This document shows positions 24,618 to 33,356 of a DNA stretch of 64,000 nt, one piece after another. Below the pieces are notes generated by a model, which had not been told where the DNA came from, made no database searches, and saw only the letters and a program-made list of their open reading frames with translations. Numbering within the stretch: position 1 is the first letter of the stretch; each line of letters begins with the position of its first letter. The position numbers and the translations under genes are program-made. The stretch covers positions 6,448,001 to 6,512,000 of the forward strand of contig NZ_CP109181.1 in assembly GCF_036248275.1 (NCBI RefSeq), in the 5' to 3' direction. The stretch is from Streptomyces sp. NBC_01716 (lineage in GTDB: Bacteria > Actinomycetota > Actinomycetes > Streptomycetales > Streptomycetaceae).

Positions 24618-27427
24618 CCACCGCGAGATCCGACCGACCGGTGAGACCGGCCGCGACGCACGGACGCGGCAGAACACCCGGCACAACACCCGGGAGAACA
24701 CGCGCCGCGCGTCTGCTGGGCGCGCTCCTCGTCCTCGTCTCCATGGTGAGCGGTCTCTCGGGCGTCTCACCGGCCGTCGCCGCACCCACCGACGCCGCCT
24801 TCAACTCCTCGACCGGCGCACTGAACGTGGACTACGCGAAGTACATGTCCAAGCACGACATCGTCTACAACAGGCCGACCACCGAGCCCAAGCACGGCCT
24901 GACGGTCGGCAACGGCCGTACCGGCGCGATGGCCTGGCAGAACAACGGCTTCAACATGCAGGTGTCCGGCGTGGACACCTCGCAGCAGACCGCCTTCGGC
25001 GCCGGGCTGATCAACCTGTCCACCACCCCTGCCATGGACAGCGGTTACTCCACCTTCCAGCAGCGCCTGTCCCTCTACGACGGCACCCTCACCACCACGT
25101 ACGACAACAACCGCACCGTCACGGTGATGGGCAGGCCCAACTCCGAGGTCATGGGCATCCATGTGGAGGACACCCGCTCCGGGGTCTCCGCGGTCAACCT
25201 CGATCTGAGCCTCTGGGACGTCGCCGGGCTCGGCAACAGCGGCGACGTGCCGAACATCGAGACCTGGCGCACGGTGTCCACGTACGCGGACTCCACCGGC
25301 GCCGGACTCAGCCGGGGCCAGGCGGACCCGCAGAACTTCGGCTACACCCTCGGCGCGACCGTGGAGGGCGCCGCGTACACCGCGCGCGTCGTCGACGGCC
25401 GCAAGGTACGGCTCTCGATCACACCGGACTCCAGCTACACCATCTGGTTCACCGCGAGCACCCGTCTCAACGCGCCGAGCCACAACTCGGTCGCCGAGGC
25501 CAAGCGCGCGCTCGCCGAGGTCAAGGCCGCCGGATACACCGCCACCAACAACAGCTACCTCAACTGGTGGCACGCGTTCTGGCAGAAGTCGTTCGTCCAG
25601 TACTCCAACGGGTCCCGCGAAGCGGACTACATGGAGAACGTCTACTACCTCTCCACCTACATGATCGCGGCGGCCGGATACGGAAACTATCCCGCCCACT
25701 TCATCAACGGCGTCTTCCGGGCCACCGGTGACGCCACGAAATGGAGCAACTCGTACTGGTACTGGAATCAACGGGACATCTACAACTCGTTCCTGGCTTC
25801 CAACCACACCGATCTCATGGCCGGGTTCAACAAGCTCTACAGCCGCAATTTCGACGCGCTGAAGGCATACACCAGAACCCGGTACAACGTGGACGGCATC
25901 TGGGTGCCGGAGACGATGGGCTGGGACGGCAACGCGCGCGGTACGGTCAACAGCGACTACACCAACCAGATATGGTCGACCGGCACCGAGGCCGCGTACA
26001 ACATGTACCTCCAGTACACGTACACGAACGACACCAACTACCTGCGGAACACGGCCTATCCGTTCATGCGCGAGGTCGCCAAGTTCTACCAGGCGAAGCT
26101 GTCGTTCAACAGCTCGACCGGCAAGTACTACGTGGCCACGTCCCACGCCCACGAGACGTACTGGAACGTGCCGAACGCGATCACCGACCTGGCCGCCGTG
26201 CGTACCCTGTTCCCGCTGGCCATCAAGGCGAGCAACCAGCTGGGCCTGGACGCCGGCTTGCGTCCGCAGTGGCAGAACATCCTGGACAACCTGATCGCGT
26301 ACCCCTCCGACACGAACGCGAACACCTATCTGCCGCACACGCCCCCGATCGCGCAGACGCGTAACAACGAGAACGTCGCGGCCGAACTGATCTGGCCCTA
26401 CGACCTCACGGGGATCGGCTATCCCGACCAGCAGAAGGCGATCAACACCTGGAACGTCAGGCCGTTCCCGTACGGAAACGTATGGGCCAACGACGCGATC
26501 CAGGCCGCCCGGCTCGGGCTGGGAAATCAGACACTCCAGGGTCTGAAGACCATGCTGCAGAAGTACCAGAACTATCCGAACGGCATGACCAGCAACACCA
26601 ACGGCGTCTTCGAGTATCTCGGCGTACATCTGGCCGCGACGAACGAGTCGCTGCTCCAGTCGTACAACGACAAGCTCCGGGTCTTTCCCGCCGTCCCCAC
26701 CGATTCCACCTTCGTCGGCAAATTCAGTCTGCTGGCCAAGGGCGGATTCATGGTGAGTTCGGAGAGGGAGGCCGGCGAGGTCAAGTACATAGGGCTGAAG
26801 AGCCAGTTCGGCAATGCCGCCCGCGTCGTCAATCCGTGGGGCACCCAGGAGGTCAGGGTCCGCCGGACCTCCGACAACGCCGTCGTGACGACATCCAGCA
26901 GCGCCGAGATCACCTTCAACACCGGGGCGAACGAGGTGTACGTCGTCGAGCGGACCGCCAAGCCGCTCAGCTCGTACAGCCAGACGCAGCTCACCGGCAC
27001 CGCGAACCAGGGCATGAAGTCCCTGGCGGGCACCAGCTCCACGCTGGGGTCGAACGCCACGTCCGACCCGATGGTCAACAACACCGCGCTGACGTACGAC
27101 AACAACTGGCATCTCACCAACAGCCGCGGCTACGGCGACTTCAACGACGACACCCACCACAGCACCACGGTGGACGCCGTCGCGTCCTACACGTTCACCG
27201 GCACCGGGATCCAGTACCTCTCCGAACGCAACGGCGACATGGGGACGGCCGACGTCTATCTCGACAACGTCTTCCAGGCGACGGTGAACCTGAGAGCCGA
27301 CGGTGCGAGACAGGTCCAGCAGGTCGTGTGGCAGAAACAGGGGCTCGCCCGTGGCTCGCACACGATCAGGATCGTGAACCGCAGCACATCGGTGGGGATG
27401 GTGGACGCGCTCCGCATCACCGCCTGA
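24614..27427 (+). CDS. Large secreted glycosidase-like protein (GH95/DUF5703-like)
   Basis: 937 aa from GTG 24614, overlapping the preceding stop (GTGA). A long basic Tat/Sec-type signal region (about 1-58, hydrophobic core ARLLGALLVLVSMVSG) precedes the mature enzyme. An N-terminal beta-sandwich (about 70-280; NGRTGAMAWQNNGFNMQVSGVDTS) is followed by an (alpha/alpha)6-barrel (about 300-690; ENVYYLSTYMIAAAGYGNYPAHFINGVF, HETYWNVPNAITD, ENVAAELIWPYD) as in GH95-like alpha-fucosidase relatives. A C-terminal beta-domain (about 790-937) resembles a carbohydrate-binding module. Substrate unknown; the operon suggests plant or host glycans. Confidence 0.7.
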   Translation: MTTARSDRPVRPAATHGRGRTPGTTPGRTRAARLLGALLVLVSMVSGLSGVSPAVAAPTDAAFNSSTGALNVDYAKYMSKHDIVYNRPTTEPKHGLTVGNGRTGAMAWQNNGFNMQVSGVDTSQQTAFGAGLINLSTTPAMDSGYSTFQQRLSLYDGTLTTTYDNNRTVTVMGRPNSEVMGIHVEDTRSGVSAVNLDLSLWDVAGLGNSGDVPNIETWRTVSTYADSTGAGLSRGQADPQNFGYTLGATVEGAAYTARVVDGRKVRLSITPDSSYTIWFTASTRLNAPSHNSVAEAKRALAEVKAAGYTATNNSYLNWWHAFWQKSFVQYSNGSREADYMENVYYLSTYMIAAAGYGNYPAHFINGVFRATGDATKWSNSYWYWNQRDIYNSFLASNHTDLMAGFNKLYSRNFDALKAYTRTRYNVDGIWVPETMGWDGNARGTVNSDYTNQIWSTGTEAAYNMYLQYTYTNDTNYLRNTAYPFMREVAKFYQAKLSFNSSTGKYYVATSHAHETYWNVPNAITDLAAVRTLFPLAIKASNQLGLDAGLRPQWQNILDNLIAYPSDTNANTYLPHTPPIAQTRNNENVAAELIWPYDLTGIGYPDQQKAINTWNVRPFPYGNVWANDAIQAARLGLGNQTLQGLKTMLQKYQNYPNGMTSNTNGVFEYLGVHLAATNESLLQSYNDKLRVFPAVPTDSTFVGKFSLLAKGGFMVSSEREAGEVKYIGLKSQFGNAARVVNPWGTQEVRVRRTSDNAVVTTSSSAEITFNTGANEVYVVERTAKPLSSYSQTQLTGTANQGMKSLAGTSSTLGSNATSDPMVNNTALTYDNNWHLTNSRGYGDFNDDTHHSTTVDAVASYTFTGTGIQYLSERNGDMGTADVYLDNVFQATVNLRADGARQVQQVVWQKQGLARGSHTIRIVNRSTSVGMVDALRITA

Positions 27428-27458
27428 CCGGCCCCGGCCCCTGTGGCCGGCCATGACC

Positions 27459-27492
27459 GTGGCCCCGCGCGGAGGACGCCGTGCGGGGCCAC
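27459..27492. terminator. Hairpin terminator between convergent genes
   Basis: GTGGCCCCGC (27459-27468) pairs perfectly with 27483-27492, and CGG/CCG extends it inward. It lies between the ends of the glycosidase gene and the convergent membrane protein gene. Confidence 0.8.
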
Positions 27493-27500
27493 ACCATGAT

Positions 27501-28781
27501 CTACTCGCGGCCCGCCGCCCTCCTCCGGTACCGGCGCAGCAGGGCGGGCAGCCACGGCGCGGCGCCGAGGAGCAGCAGGACCGCCAGAAGCGGGAGACGC
27601 CACCAGGACGAGAGGTGCGCGGGCGGCGGTTCCCCCGGCTCGGCGACCCACGGCCGCGCTGTCTTCGACCACGCCACGAACGCGTCGCCGATCGGGATCA
27701 GCCCGAAGGCGTACCGCTTGGTCCACGGAGTGCTGACCGGCACACCCAGCAACTCCCCGTAGTTCGCGATCCCTTCGGCCAGCGACGCGTCGCCCGCCAC
27801 CTGCGCCGCGCCGAGCGTGACGACCGTCGCCGACAGACTCACACCGAGGGGGAGCGGCCCGGAGTCGACGTCCGCGGGGCCGTCCATGCCCTCGGGATAC
27901 TCGCGCGTCGTGGGTCCGAGACCGAGCGGGGTGACGACGTAACGGTCCCGGAAGAGCGTGTACTGCTCATGGGCGAAGGCCGGGTCTATCTCGGCCAGGA
28001 ACCGCTGGATGATGCTCTGCGAGGTGCCTCTGGCCACCTCGACGGGAGCTCCGGTGCCGGGGGAGACACGGTGCGGCAGCAGTCCCGTACGGGGGTCGAG
28101 ACGCTGCCGCACTCCGTCGAGCCACCGCTCGACGGTGCCGGTGAACCGGGCGGGCAGCAGTGTGTCGTGCAGCCGCAGCGAGGCCACGGCGACGGTCGAG
28201 TCGACCGGCCACGCCTGCCCCGGATACGCCGTCAGGTACGGCGACTCGGCGCCGTCGAACGCCGCCCCGAGAGCGGCCGAATCCGCCGCGAACCGCCGCA
28301 CCTGCGCGGCGTCGCGCTCGCCGTCCGGCCGCAGCATGAGCGTGCCGCCGCGCAGCCAGTTGGTCCAGCCCCGGTAGAACACCCCGTACGACGGGGTCAG
28401 TTCGGCACTGAACGCGGCACGCCCGGCGACCGAGTCCAGCCGCCCCAGGGCCCACTCCGCCTCCCGCAGCGCCTCGTCGCGCGGCTCACCGGCGGGCTCC
28501 CGCATCCCCAACTCGACCCAGCTCAGGCCGTACAGCGCGTGCAGGAAGAAGTACCCCTCCGGGAACTGCTGTTGGGCCTCGTCCCCGGCGCCCTCGTTCA
28601 GGGCCCCGCGCATGAAGGCCAGTTGACCGCGTACGCCGGCGGGCTCGCCGTCCACCCCAGCGGTGGCGGGCACCACCAGCCGCACGGCCCCGATCAGCGC
28701 GCACCCACTGACGAGCACGGCGGCGACGACGCGTATCCAACGGAGCACCTGTCCCGTGGCGACCGATCTCTGGCCTGACAT
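27501..28781 (-). CDS. Membrane-anchored protein with alpha-helical domain, unknown function
   Basis: 426 aa. TM1 is near 14-38. A large extracytoplasmic helical region (about 45-385) has W/Y/G-rich motifs (LHALYGLSWVELGMREP, GVFYRGWTNWLRGGTLML, YPGQAWPVDSTVAVASLRLHD) that recall alpha/alpha-toroid folds such as linalool dehydratase-isomerase-like proteins. TM2 is near 395-412 and ends in an Arg-rich cytoplasmic tail. The family is not identified. It is divergent from the sialidase gene, which suggests but does not prove a shared role in glycan use. Confidence 0.6.
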   Translation of the reverse strand: MSGQRSVATGQVLRWIRVVAAVLVSGCALIGAVRLVVPATAGVDGEPAGVRGQLAFMRGALNEGAGDEAQQQFPEGYFFLHALYGLSWVELGMREPAGEPRDEALREAEWALGRLDSVAGRAAFSAELTPSYGVFYRGWTNWLRGGTLMLRPDGERDAAQVRRFAADSAALGAAFDGAESPYLTAYPGQAWPVDSTVAVASLRLHDTLLPARFTGTVERWLDGVRQRLDPRTGLLPHRVSPGTGAPVEVARGTSQSIIQRFLAEIDPAFAHEQYTLFRDRYVVTPLGLGPTTREYPEGMDGPADVDSGPLPLGVSLSATVVTLGAAQVAGDASLAEGIANYGELLGVPVSTPWTKRYAFGLIPIGDAFVAWSKTARPWVAEPGEPPPAHLSSWWRLPLLAVLLLLGAAPWLPALLRRYRRRAAGRE

Positions 28782-28881
28782 CCGACGATCGTAAGGGCCG
28801 CATATGCGCGCCCTTTCCTGTTCACCTCGCCGATGTGTGCTGTTCCCGGTGGTGAAGGTTCGGCGGGCTGGGCTGGGAGAG

Positions 28882-30132
28882 ATGAGAAGTCGTGTGGTGG
28901 GGTGGGCGGGGCGTCTGGTCGTTGTGGGGCTCGGAATGGTGATCGTGGGGTATCAGATGGGATCGGGAACAGACTCCGGGACGAACGGGGCGGGCGGAGC
29001 GCGGGCGGCGGGGGAGTGTGGTGCCGTTGATGTGTTCGTGTCCGGGGAGGGCGGCTACGACACGTTCCGGATCCCGGCCGTGGTGGCGGTCAAGGAGCCT
29101 GGTTCCGGACGGGACGTGCTGGTCGCGTTCGCCGAGGGGCGGCGGCTGGGGAAGGCCGACCACGGCGATGTGGACGTGGTGCGGCGGCGTTCGTACGACG
29201 GCGGATGCACCTGGTCCGAGGTGCGGCCCGTCGCGGACTCCGGGCAGGACACGCTGGGCAACCCCGTGCCCGTTTCTGTCGGGGACAGCGGGCGCCTGGT
29301 GCTGCTGACCACGCGCAACGGCGGCGACGCCACGGAGTCCGCCATCATGACGGGGCAGGCCGCCCCCGAGGACGGCCGCCGGGTGTACGTCCAGGCGAGC
29401 ACGGACGCGGGCGCCGGCTGGTCCGCGCCGCGTGAGATCACCGGGCAGGTCAAGCGGGACGACTGGCGCTGGTACGCCACCGGCCCCGGCCACGGCGTCG
29501 AGCTGACCGCCGGCCCCGACGCGGGCCGTCTCGTCGTCGGCGCCAACCACTCCGTGGCCCCGGCGGACGGCAGTACGGACACGGGAGCCGAGCCCAGCCA
29601 CTACGCCGGGCACTCCCTGCTCAGCGACGACGGCGGGGAGACCTGGCGGATCGGTTACGTCGACCCGGCGGACGAGGGCACCCTCCATGTGAACGAGACC
29701 GCTGTCGCCCAACTCCCCGACGGGACCGTCTACTTCAACGCCCGGGACCAGAAGGGCAGCGCCCCCGGCAACCGGGTCCACGCCTGGAGCCGCGACGGCG
29801 GCGCCACGCTGGACGGCCCCTTCGAGGCGGCCGAAGGCATCACCGCGCCGCCCGTGCAGGGCAGCCTCCTCCAGGTCACCGGCCGGGCCGGGGCCCCGCT
29901 GCTGATGGCCTCACCCGCCGACCCCCGCGACCGGGCGTGGATGACGGTGCGCGCGAGCCACGACGGCGGCGCGACCTGGTCCACCGGATACCGGCTCTCC
30001 GACGCCAAGGCCGCCTACTCCGACCTCGTACAGCTGGACGGCGAACACGTCGGGATCCTGTACGAGACGGGGACGGCCACCGCGTACGAGGCCATCCGCT
30101 TCACGCCGCTCCCGCTCACGTCACTGAATTGA
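28882..30132 (+). CDS. Exo-alpha-sialidase (BNR-repeat glycosidase)
   Basis: 416 aa from ATG 28882; the frame is open to 28804 and GTG starts upstream are possible. N-terminal signal or anchor (VVGLGMVIVGYQMG). It is a six-bladed propeller with FRIPAVV (about 62; the F/YRIP motif with the catalytic-site Arg) and Asp-box repeats (SYDGGCTW, STDAGAGW, SDDGGETW, SRDGGATL, SHDGGATW). It should release terminal sialic acid outside the cell. The last residues (AYEAIRF) fit the family C-terminus. It is flanked by the secreted sugar enzymes and convergent with a two-component system. Confidence 0.88.
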   Translation: MRSRVVGWAGRLVVVGLGMVIVGYQMGSGTDSGTNGAGGARAAGECGAVDVFVSGEGGYDTFRIPAVVAVKEPGSGRDVLVAFAEGRRLGKADHGDVDVVRRRSYDGGCTWSEVRPVADSGQDTLGNPVPVSVGDSGRLVLLTTRNGGDATESAIMTGQAAPEDGRRVYVQASTDAGAGWSAPREITGQVKRDDWRWYATGPGHGVELTAGPDAGRLVVGANHSVAPADGSTDTGAEPSHYAGHSLLSDDGGETWRIGYVDPADEGTLHVNETAVAQLPDGTVYFNARDQKGSAPGNRVHAWSRDGGATLDGPFEAAEGITAPPVQGSLLQVTGRAGAPLLMASPADPRDRAWMTVRASHDGGATWSTGYRLSDAKAAYSDLVQLDGEHVGILYETGTATAYEAIRFTPLPLTSLN

Positions 30133-30148
30133 CGAGGGCGGGCGGGCG

Positions 30149-30808
30149 TCAGCCGCGGCGGCGGACGTCGTCGAGATAGCGCAGCACCGCGGCCACCCGC
30201 CGGTCCATCTGGTCGGTGGGCGACAGGTCGAGCTTGGCGAAGATGCTGCGGATGTGTTTGTGGACGGCGCCGTCCGTGACGAAGAGCTTCTCGGCGATGG
30301 CCGAGTTGCCCAGCCCCTCGGCCATCAGGGCGAGAACGTCGCGTTCCCGGGGACTGAGCCTTTCCAGACGGGTGTCGTCGCGGCTGCGCGTGAAGAGCTG
30401 CGCGACCACGTCGGGGTCGATCGCGGTCCCGCCGTCCGCCACGCGCCGCAGCGCGTCCAGGAACTCCTCGACACGGCCGACCCGCTCCTTCAGGAGATAC
30501 CCGAGGCCGGTGACGCCACCGCTGAGCAGGTCCGTGGCGAAGCTCTGCTCGACGTACGCGGACAGGACGAGCACGGCCAGCTCGGGACGGCGGCGCCGGG
30601 CCTCGACCGCCGCGACGATCCCCTCGTCGGTGTGCGTCGGCGGCATCCGTACGTCGAGGATCGCGACATCCGGCTTGTGCTCGTCGATGGCGTCGAGGAT
30701 CCCCTCGGCGGTCCCGGCCGTGGCCACCACGTCCAGACCTTCCGCGCGCAGCAGCAGGGCGAGCCCCTCACGCAGCAGCGGGTCGTCCTCGGCTATCACG
30801 ATCCGCAT
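30149..30808 (-). CDS. NarL/FixJ-family response regulator
   Basis: 219 aa. The receiver has acidic residues E7 D8 D9, phospho-acceptor Asp52 in AILDVRMPP, and Lys in GYLLKERVG. The LuxR-type DNA-binding domain (about 150-212) has LSPRERDVLALMAEGLGNSAIAEKL. Its start overlaps the end of the upstream kinase gene. It most likely regulates the divergent ABC transporter operon at 32273-35960, as is common for this arrangement; that is inference. Confidence 0.93.
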   Translation of the reverse strand: MRIVIAEDDPLLREGLALLLRAEGLDVVATAGTAEGILDAIDEHKPDVAILDVRMPPTHTDEGIVAAVEARRRRPELAVLVLSAYVEQSFATDLLSGGVTGLGYLLKERVGRVEEFLDALRRVADGGTAIDPDVVAQLFTRSRDDTRLERLSPRERDVLALMAEGLGNSAIAEKLFVTDGAVHKHIRSIFAKLDLSPTDQMDRRVAAVLRYLDDVRRRG

Positions 30809-32091
30809 GGGAGTTCCACCTCGATGGTCGTGGGGCCGCCGGGAGGGCTGGCCACGGTGAGAGTGCCGTCGTGCGCGGCGATACGGCGGCGGATGCCGAT
30901 GAGCCCGGATCCGCCGTTCTCGTCCGCGCCGCCCCGGCCGTTGTCGCTGACGCTCAGGCGCAGCTTGCCGCCACCGCCGCGCACGGTGACGCCGGCCTGC
31001 TCGGCACCGCTGTGTTTGGCGATGTTGGTCAGCGCCTCCGCCACCACGAAGTAGGCGGTCGCCTCGACGGACGCCGCGCGCCGCTCGGGTGCCTCGACAT
31101 CGATCCGGCAGGGGACCGGACAGGACGCGGCGAGCCCGGCGAGCGCGCCTTCGAGCCCGCGGTCGGTCAGTACGGGCGGCAGGATGCCGCGGGCGACCGA
31201 GCGCAGCTCGGCCAGGGCCTGCTCGGCCGAACTCTGGGCGCGTTCGAGGAGCTCATCGGCGCCGGCCGGATCGCGGGCGACCATGCGCCGCGCGGCTCCG
31301 AGCAGGACGGTGACGGTGACGAGCCGGTTCTGGGTGCCGTCGTGCAACGAGCGTTCGATGCGCCGCAGTTCGGTGGCGTGGGCGTCCAGGGCGGCGGCCC
31401 GGGTGGCGGTGAGCTCCGCGATCCGCAGGGACAGGTCCGCGTCGGGTCCGGCGGACAGCAGCCGCCGGCCAGGCTTCGCCTGGAGCCTGGCCATCCCCGG
31501 TGTGAGCCCCATGATGATGGCGATCCACCCCAGACCCAGCAGGGCGACGGCGAGAACGTCGGACCAGCCGCGCGCGACGCCCAGCCCGATGGAGGCGCTG
31601 GTGGCGCCGTCCGGCAGCAGCTGCCAGTAGAGGGGGAAGGTGCTGTCGCGGATCGCGCAGAGCGGCAGCAGTACGCCGATCAGCCCCAGGAACAGTCCCG
31701 CCGTGGCGTGGCGGACGAGCCAGCTCAGCTCGCGGCGGGTGGTGGGGTCCGTGAGGGCGGGACGGAGCTTGGTGGGGGCCGGGCCGGGGCCGACCAGTTC
31801 GGGGCCCCAGCGGTTCAGCCTGCCGCGTTCGCGGTTGGCGACGGAGTGCAGGAGGCGCAGCCCGACGGGTGCCATGAGCAGTCCGACGCCGACCAGCGCG
31901 GTCACGGCGGAGACGGCCAGCCAGACGAGGGTGAAGAACGCGAGCAGGGCCGTACCGAACCCGCCCGCGAGCCTTTCGAGCGCGACGAGGGCGGCCGCGC
32001 CGGCCCGGACGACGATGTCCCGGACGCCGGTCCCGGCGCCGGCGGCCTCGGGGTCGGCGGCCCCGTCGAGTGTGCTGCGTTGGGTCGACAT
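30796..32091 (-). CDS. Membrane sensor histidine kinase (DesK/HisKA_3 type)
   Basis: 431 aa. Hydrophobic segments lie near 45-78, 130-155 and 178-200. Phospho-acceptor His250 sits in RRIERSLHDGTQNRLVTV. GILPPVL follows in the dimerisation helix. A HATPase_c domain has NIAKHS, DNGRGG and GSGLIGIRRRI. It is paralogous in layout to the kinase at 2880-4145 but has a different sensor sequence. It is divergently placed to an ABC export operon and partners the overlapping response regulator. Confidence 0.93.
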   Translation of the reverse strand: MSTQRSTLDGAADPEAAGAGTGVRDIVVRAGAAALVALERLAGGFGTALLAFFTLVWLAVSAVTALVGVGLLMAPVGLRLLHSVANRERGRLNRWGPELVGPGPAPTKLRPALTDPTTRRELSWLVRHATAGLFLGLIGVLLPLCAIRDSTFPLYWQLLPDGATSASIGLGVARGWSDVLAVALLGLGWIAIIMGLTPGMARLQAKPGRRLLSAGPDADLSLRIAELTATRAAALDAHATELRRIERSLHDGTQNRLVTVTVLLGAARRMVARDPAGADELLERAQSSAEQALAELRSVARGILPPVLTDRGLEGALAGLAASCPVPCRIDVEAPERRAASVEATAYFVVAEALTNIAKHSGAEQAGVTVRGGGGKLRLSVSDNGRGGADENGGSGLIGIRRRIAAHDGTLTVASPPGGPTTIEVELPCGS

Positions 32092-32272
32092 GCACCCCTC
32101 CTTCGGCAGCGACCATATGCGGCCCGCCGAGCCGGTCGCCAGCCGGACGGCCGATGAGTACAGCAGGCTGTACCAACGACTGGGGAGCAGGCGGGCTCGG
32201 CCGCACGGGGTGCCGATTCATAGCGTCGGTGACGACAGCGAGACACCACCGAGCGGGAAGAGGAAGCACCTC

Positions 32273-32515
32273 ATGGCCTACACCGACCCCTACCGTCCCA
32301 GCGGCTCAGCCGGGAGCCACGACGAGCCGAGTACCGAGGTCACCGGGGCCGGAGTGGTACGCACCCTGCTCTGGCTGGTGCTGGTCATCAGCGCGGTCGG
32401 CAACATGGTCGCCTCGTACAGCGGCTCCGGTACGCCGGTCCACCTCGTGTGCGGTGCGGTCACCGCGCTCTGTGTGACGGCGCTCGTCGCCCAGCGCCTG
32501 CGGGGCCGGCGATGA
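32273..32515 (+). CDS. Small membrane protein preceding ABC transporter
   Basis: 80 aa from ATG 32273 (GAAGAGGAAG upstream). A hydrophilic N-terminus of about 25 residues precedes two transmembrane segments (VVRTLLWLVLVISAVGNMV and VHLVCGAVTALCVTALVA). Its stop overlaps the next ATG (ATGA), so it is the first cistron of the transporter operon. Function unknown. Confidence 0.7.
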   Translation: MAYTDPYRPSGSAGSHDEPSTEVTGAGVVRTLLWLVLVISAVGNMVASYSGSGTPVHLVCGAVTALCVTALVAQRLRGRR

Positions 32516-33354
32516 GGGCGATGAGGGCGCCCGTCGGGAGGGCCGAGAAGCGCGCGGCGAGCACCGGCTTCGGCCAGGCACCGGGCCAGGTGCAGGGGCA
32601 GGCGTATGGACGGGGCCAGGGTTACGGCCAGGGCCACGCACCCGCCATCGCGCTGGTGAACCTCGGCAAGACGTACCCGGGCGGGGTGACCGCCCTGCAC
32701 GACGTGTCACTGACCGTGGAGCGCGGCACGTTCCTCGCCGTGATGGGGCCGTCCGGGTCCGGCAAGAGCACCCTGATGCACTGCGCCGCCGGGCTCGACG
32801 CGCCGACCGGCGGAAGCGTGCGGATCGACGGCCAGGAGATCGGCGGGCTCGACGAGAACCGCCGCACCGAACTGCGCCGCGAACGCATCGGGTTCGTCTT
32901 CCAGTCCTACAACCTCGTCCCGTCCCTCAGCGTCGCGGACAACATCACGCTGCCTCTGCGCCTGGCGGGGCGGGCCCCGGACCGGGAGTGGCTGCACACC
33001 CTGACGGAGCGGGTGGGGCTGTCCGACCGACTGAGCCACCGGCCCGCCGAACTCTCCGGCGGGCAGCAGCAACGCGCGGCGATCGTACGGGCGTTGGTCG
33101 CCAAACCGGCCGTCGTGTTCGCCGACGAGCCGACCGGTGCGCTGGATCTGCGCAGCGCCCACGGGGTGCTGAACCTGCTGCGTGAGCTCGTCGACGAGCT
33201 CGGCCAGACGGTGGTGATGGTCACGCACGACCCGGCCGCCGCCGCGCAGGCGCACGAGGCGCTGGTGATGGCGGACGGCCGTGTCGTGGACACCCTGCTC
33301 GCGCCGACCGCCCCCCAACTGGCCGCCCGGCTCGTCGCGTTGGGAGAGAACTGA
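32512..33354 (+). CDS. ABC transporter ATP-binding protein (MacB/LolD type)
   Basis: 280 aa from ATG 32512, overlapping the small membrane gene. A Gln/Gly-rich tail (about 20-44) precedes the nucleotide-binding domain. The Walker A is GPSGSGKST (79-87), the Q-loop is in VFQSYNL, the signature is LSGGQQQR, the Walker B is VVFADEPTGALD, and the H-loop is in VTHD. Its sequence class matches export-type pairs with FtsX-like permeases such as the bacitracin/lantibiotic or MacB families. The permease follows after 2 nt. Confidence 0.93.
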   Translation: MRAMRAPVGRAEKRAASTGFGQAPGQVQGQAYGRGQGYGQGHAPAIALVNLGKTYPGGVTALHDVSLTVERGTFLAVMGPSGSGKSTLMHCAAGLDAPTGGSVRIDGQEIGGLDENRRTELRRERIGFVFQSYNLVPSLSVADNITLPLRLAGRAPDREWLHTLTERVGLSDRLSHRPAELSGGQQQRAAIVRALVAKPAVVFADEPTGALDLRSAHGVLNLLRELVDELGQTVVMVTHDPAAAAQAHEALVMADGRVVDTLLAPTAPQLAARLVALGEN

Positions 33355-33356
33355 TC

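Noticed and set aside
24767..27454. 895-codon minus-strand open frame opposite the large glycosidase
   Set aside because: GC-biased codon use leaves antisense frames open in Streptomyces. The translation is Val/Arg/Gly-rich without motifs, while the plus-strand protein has a signal peptide and a glycosidase-like fold.
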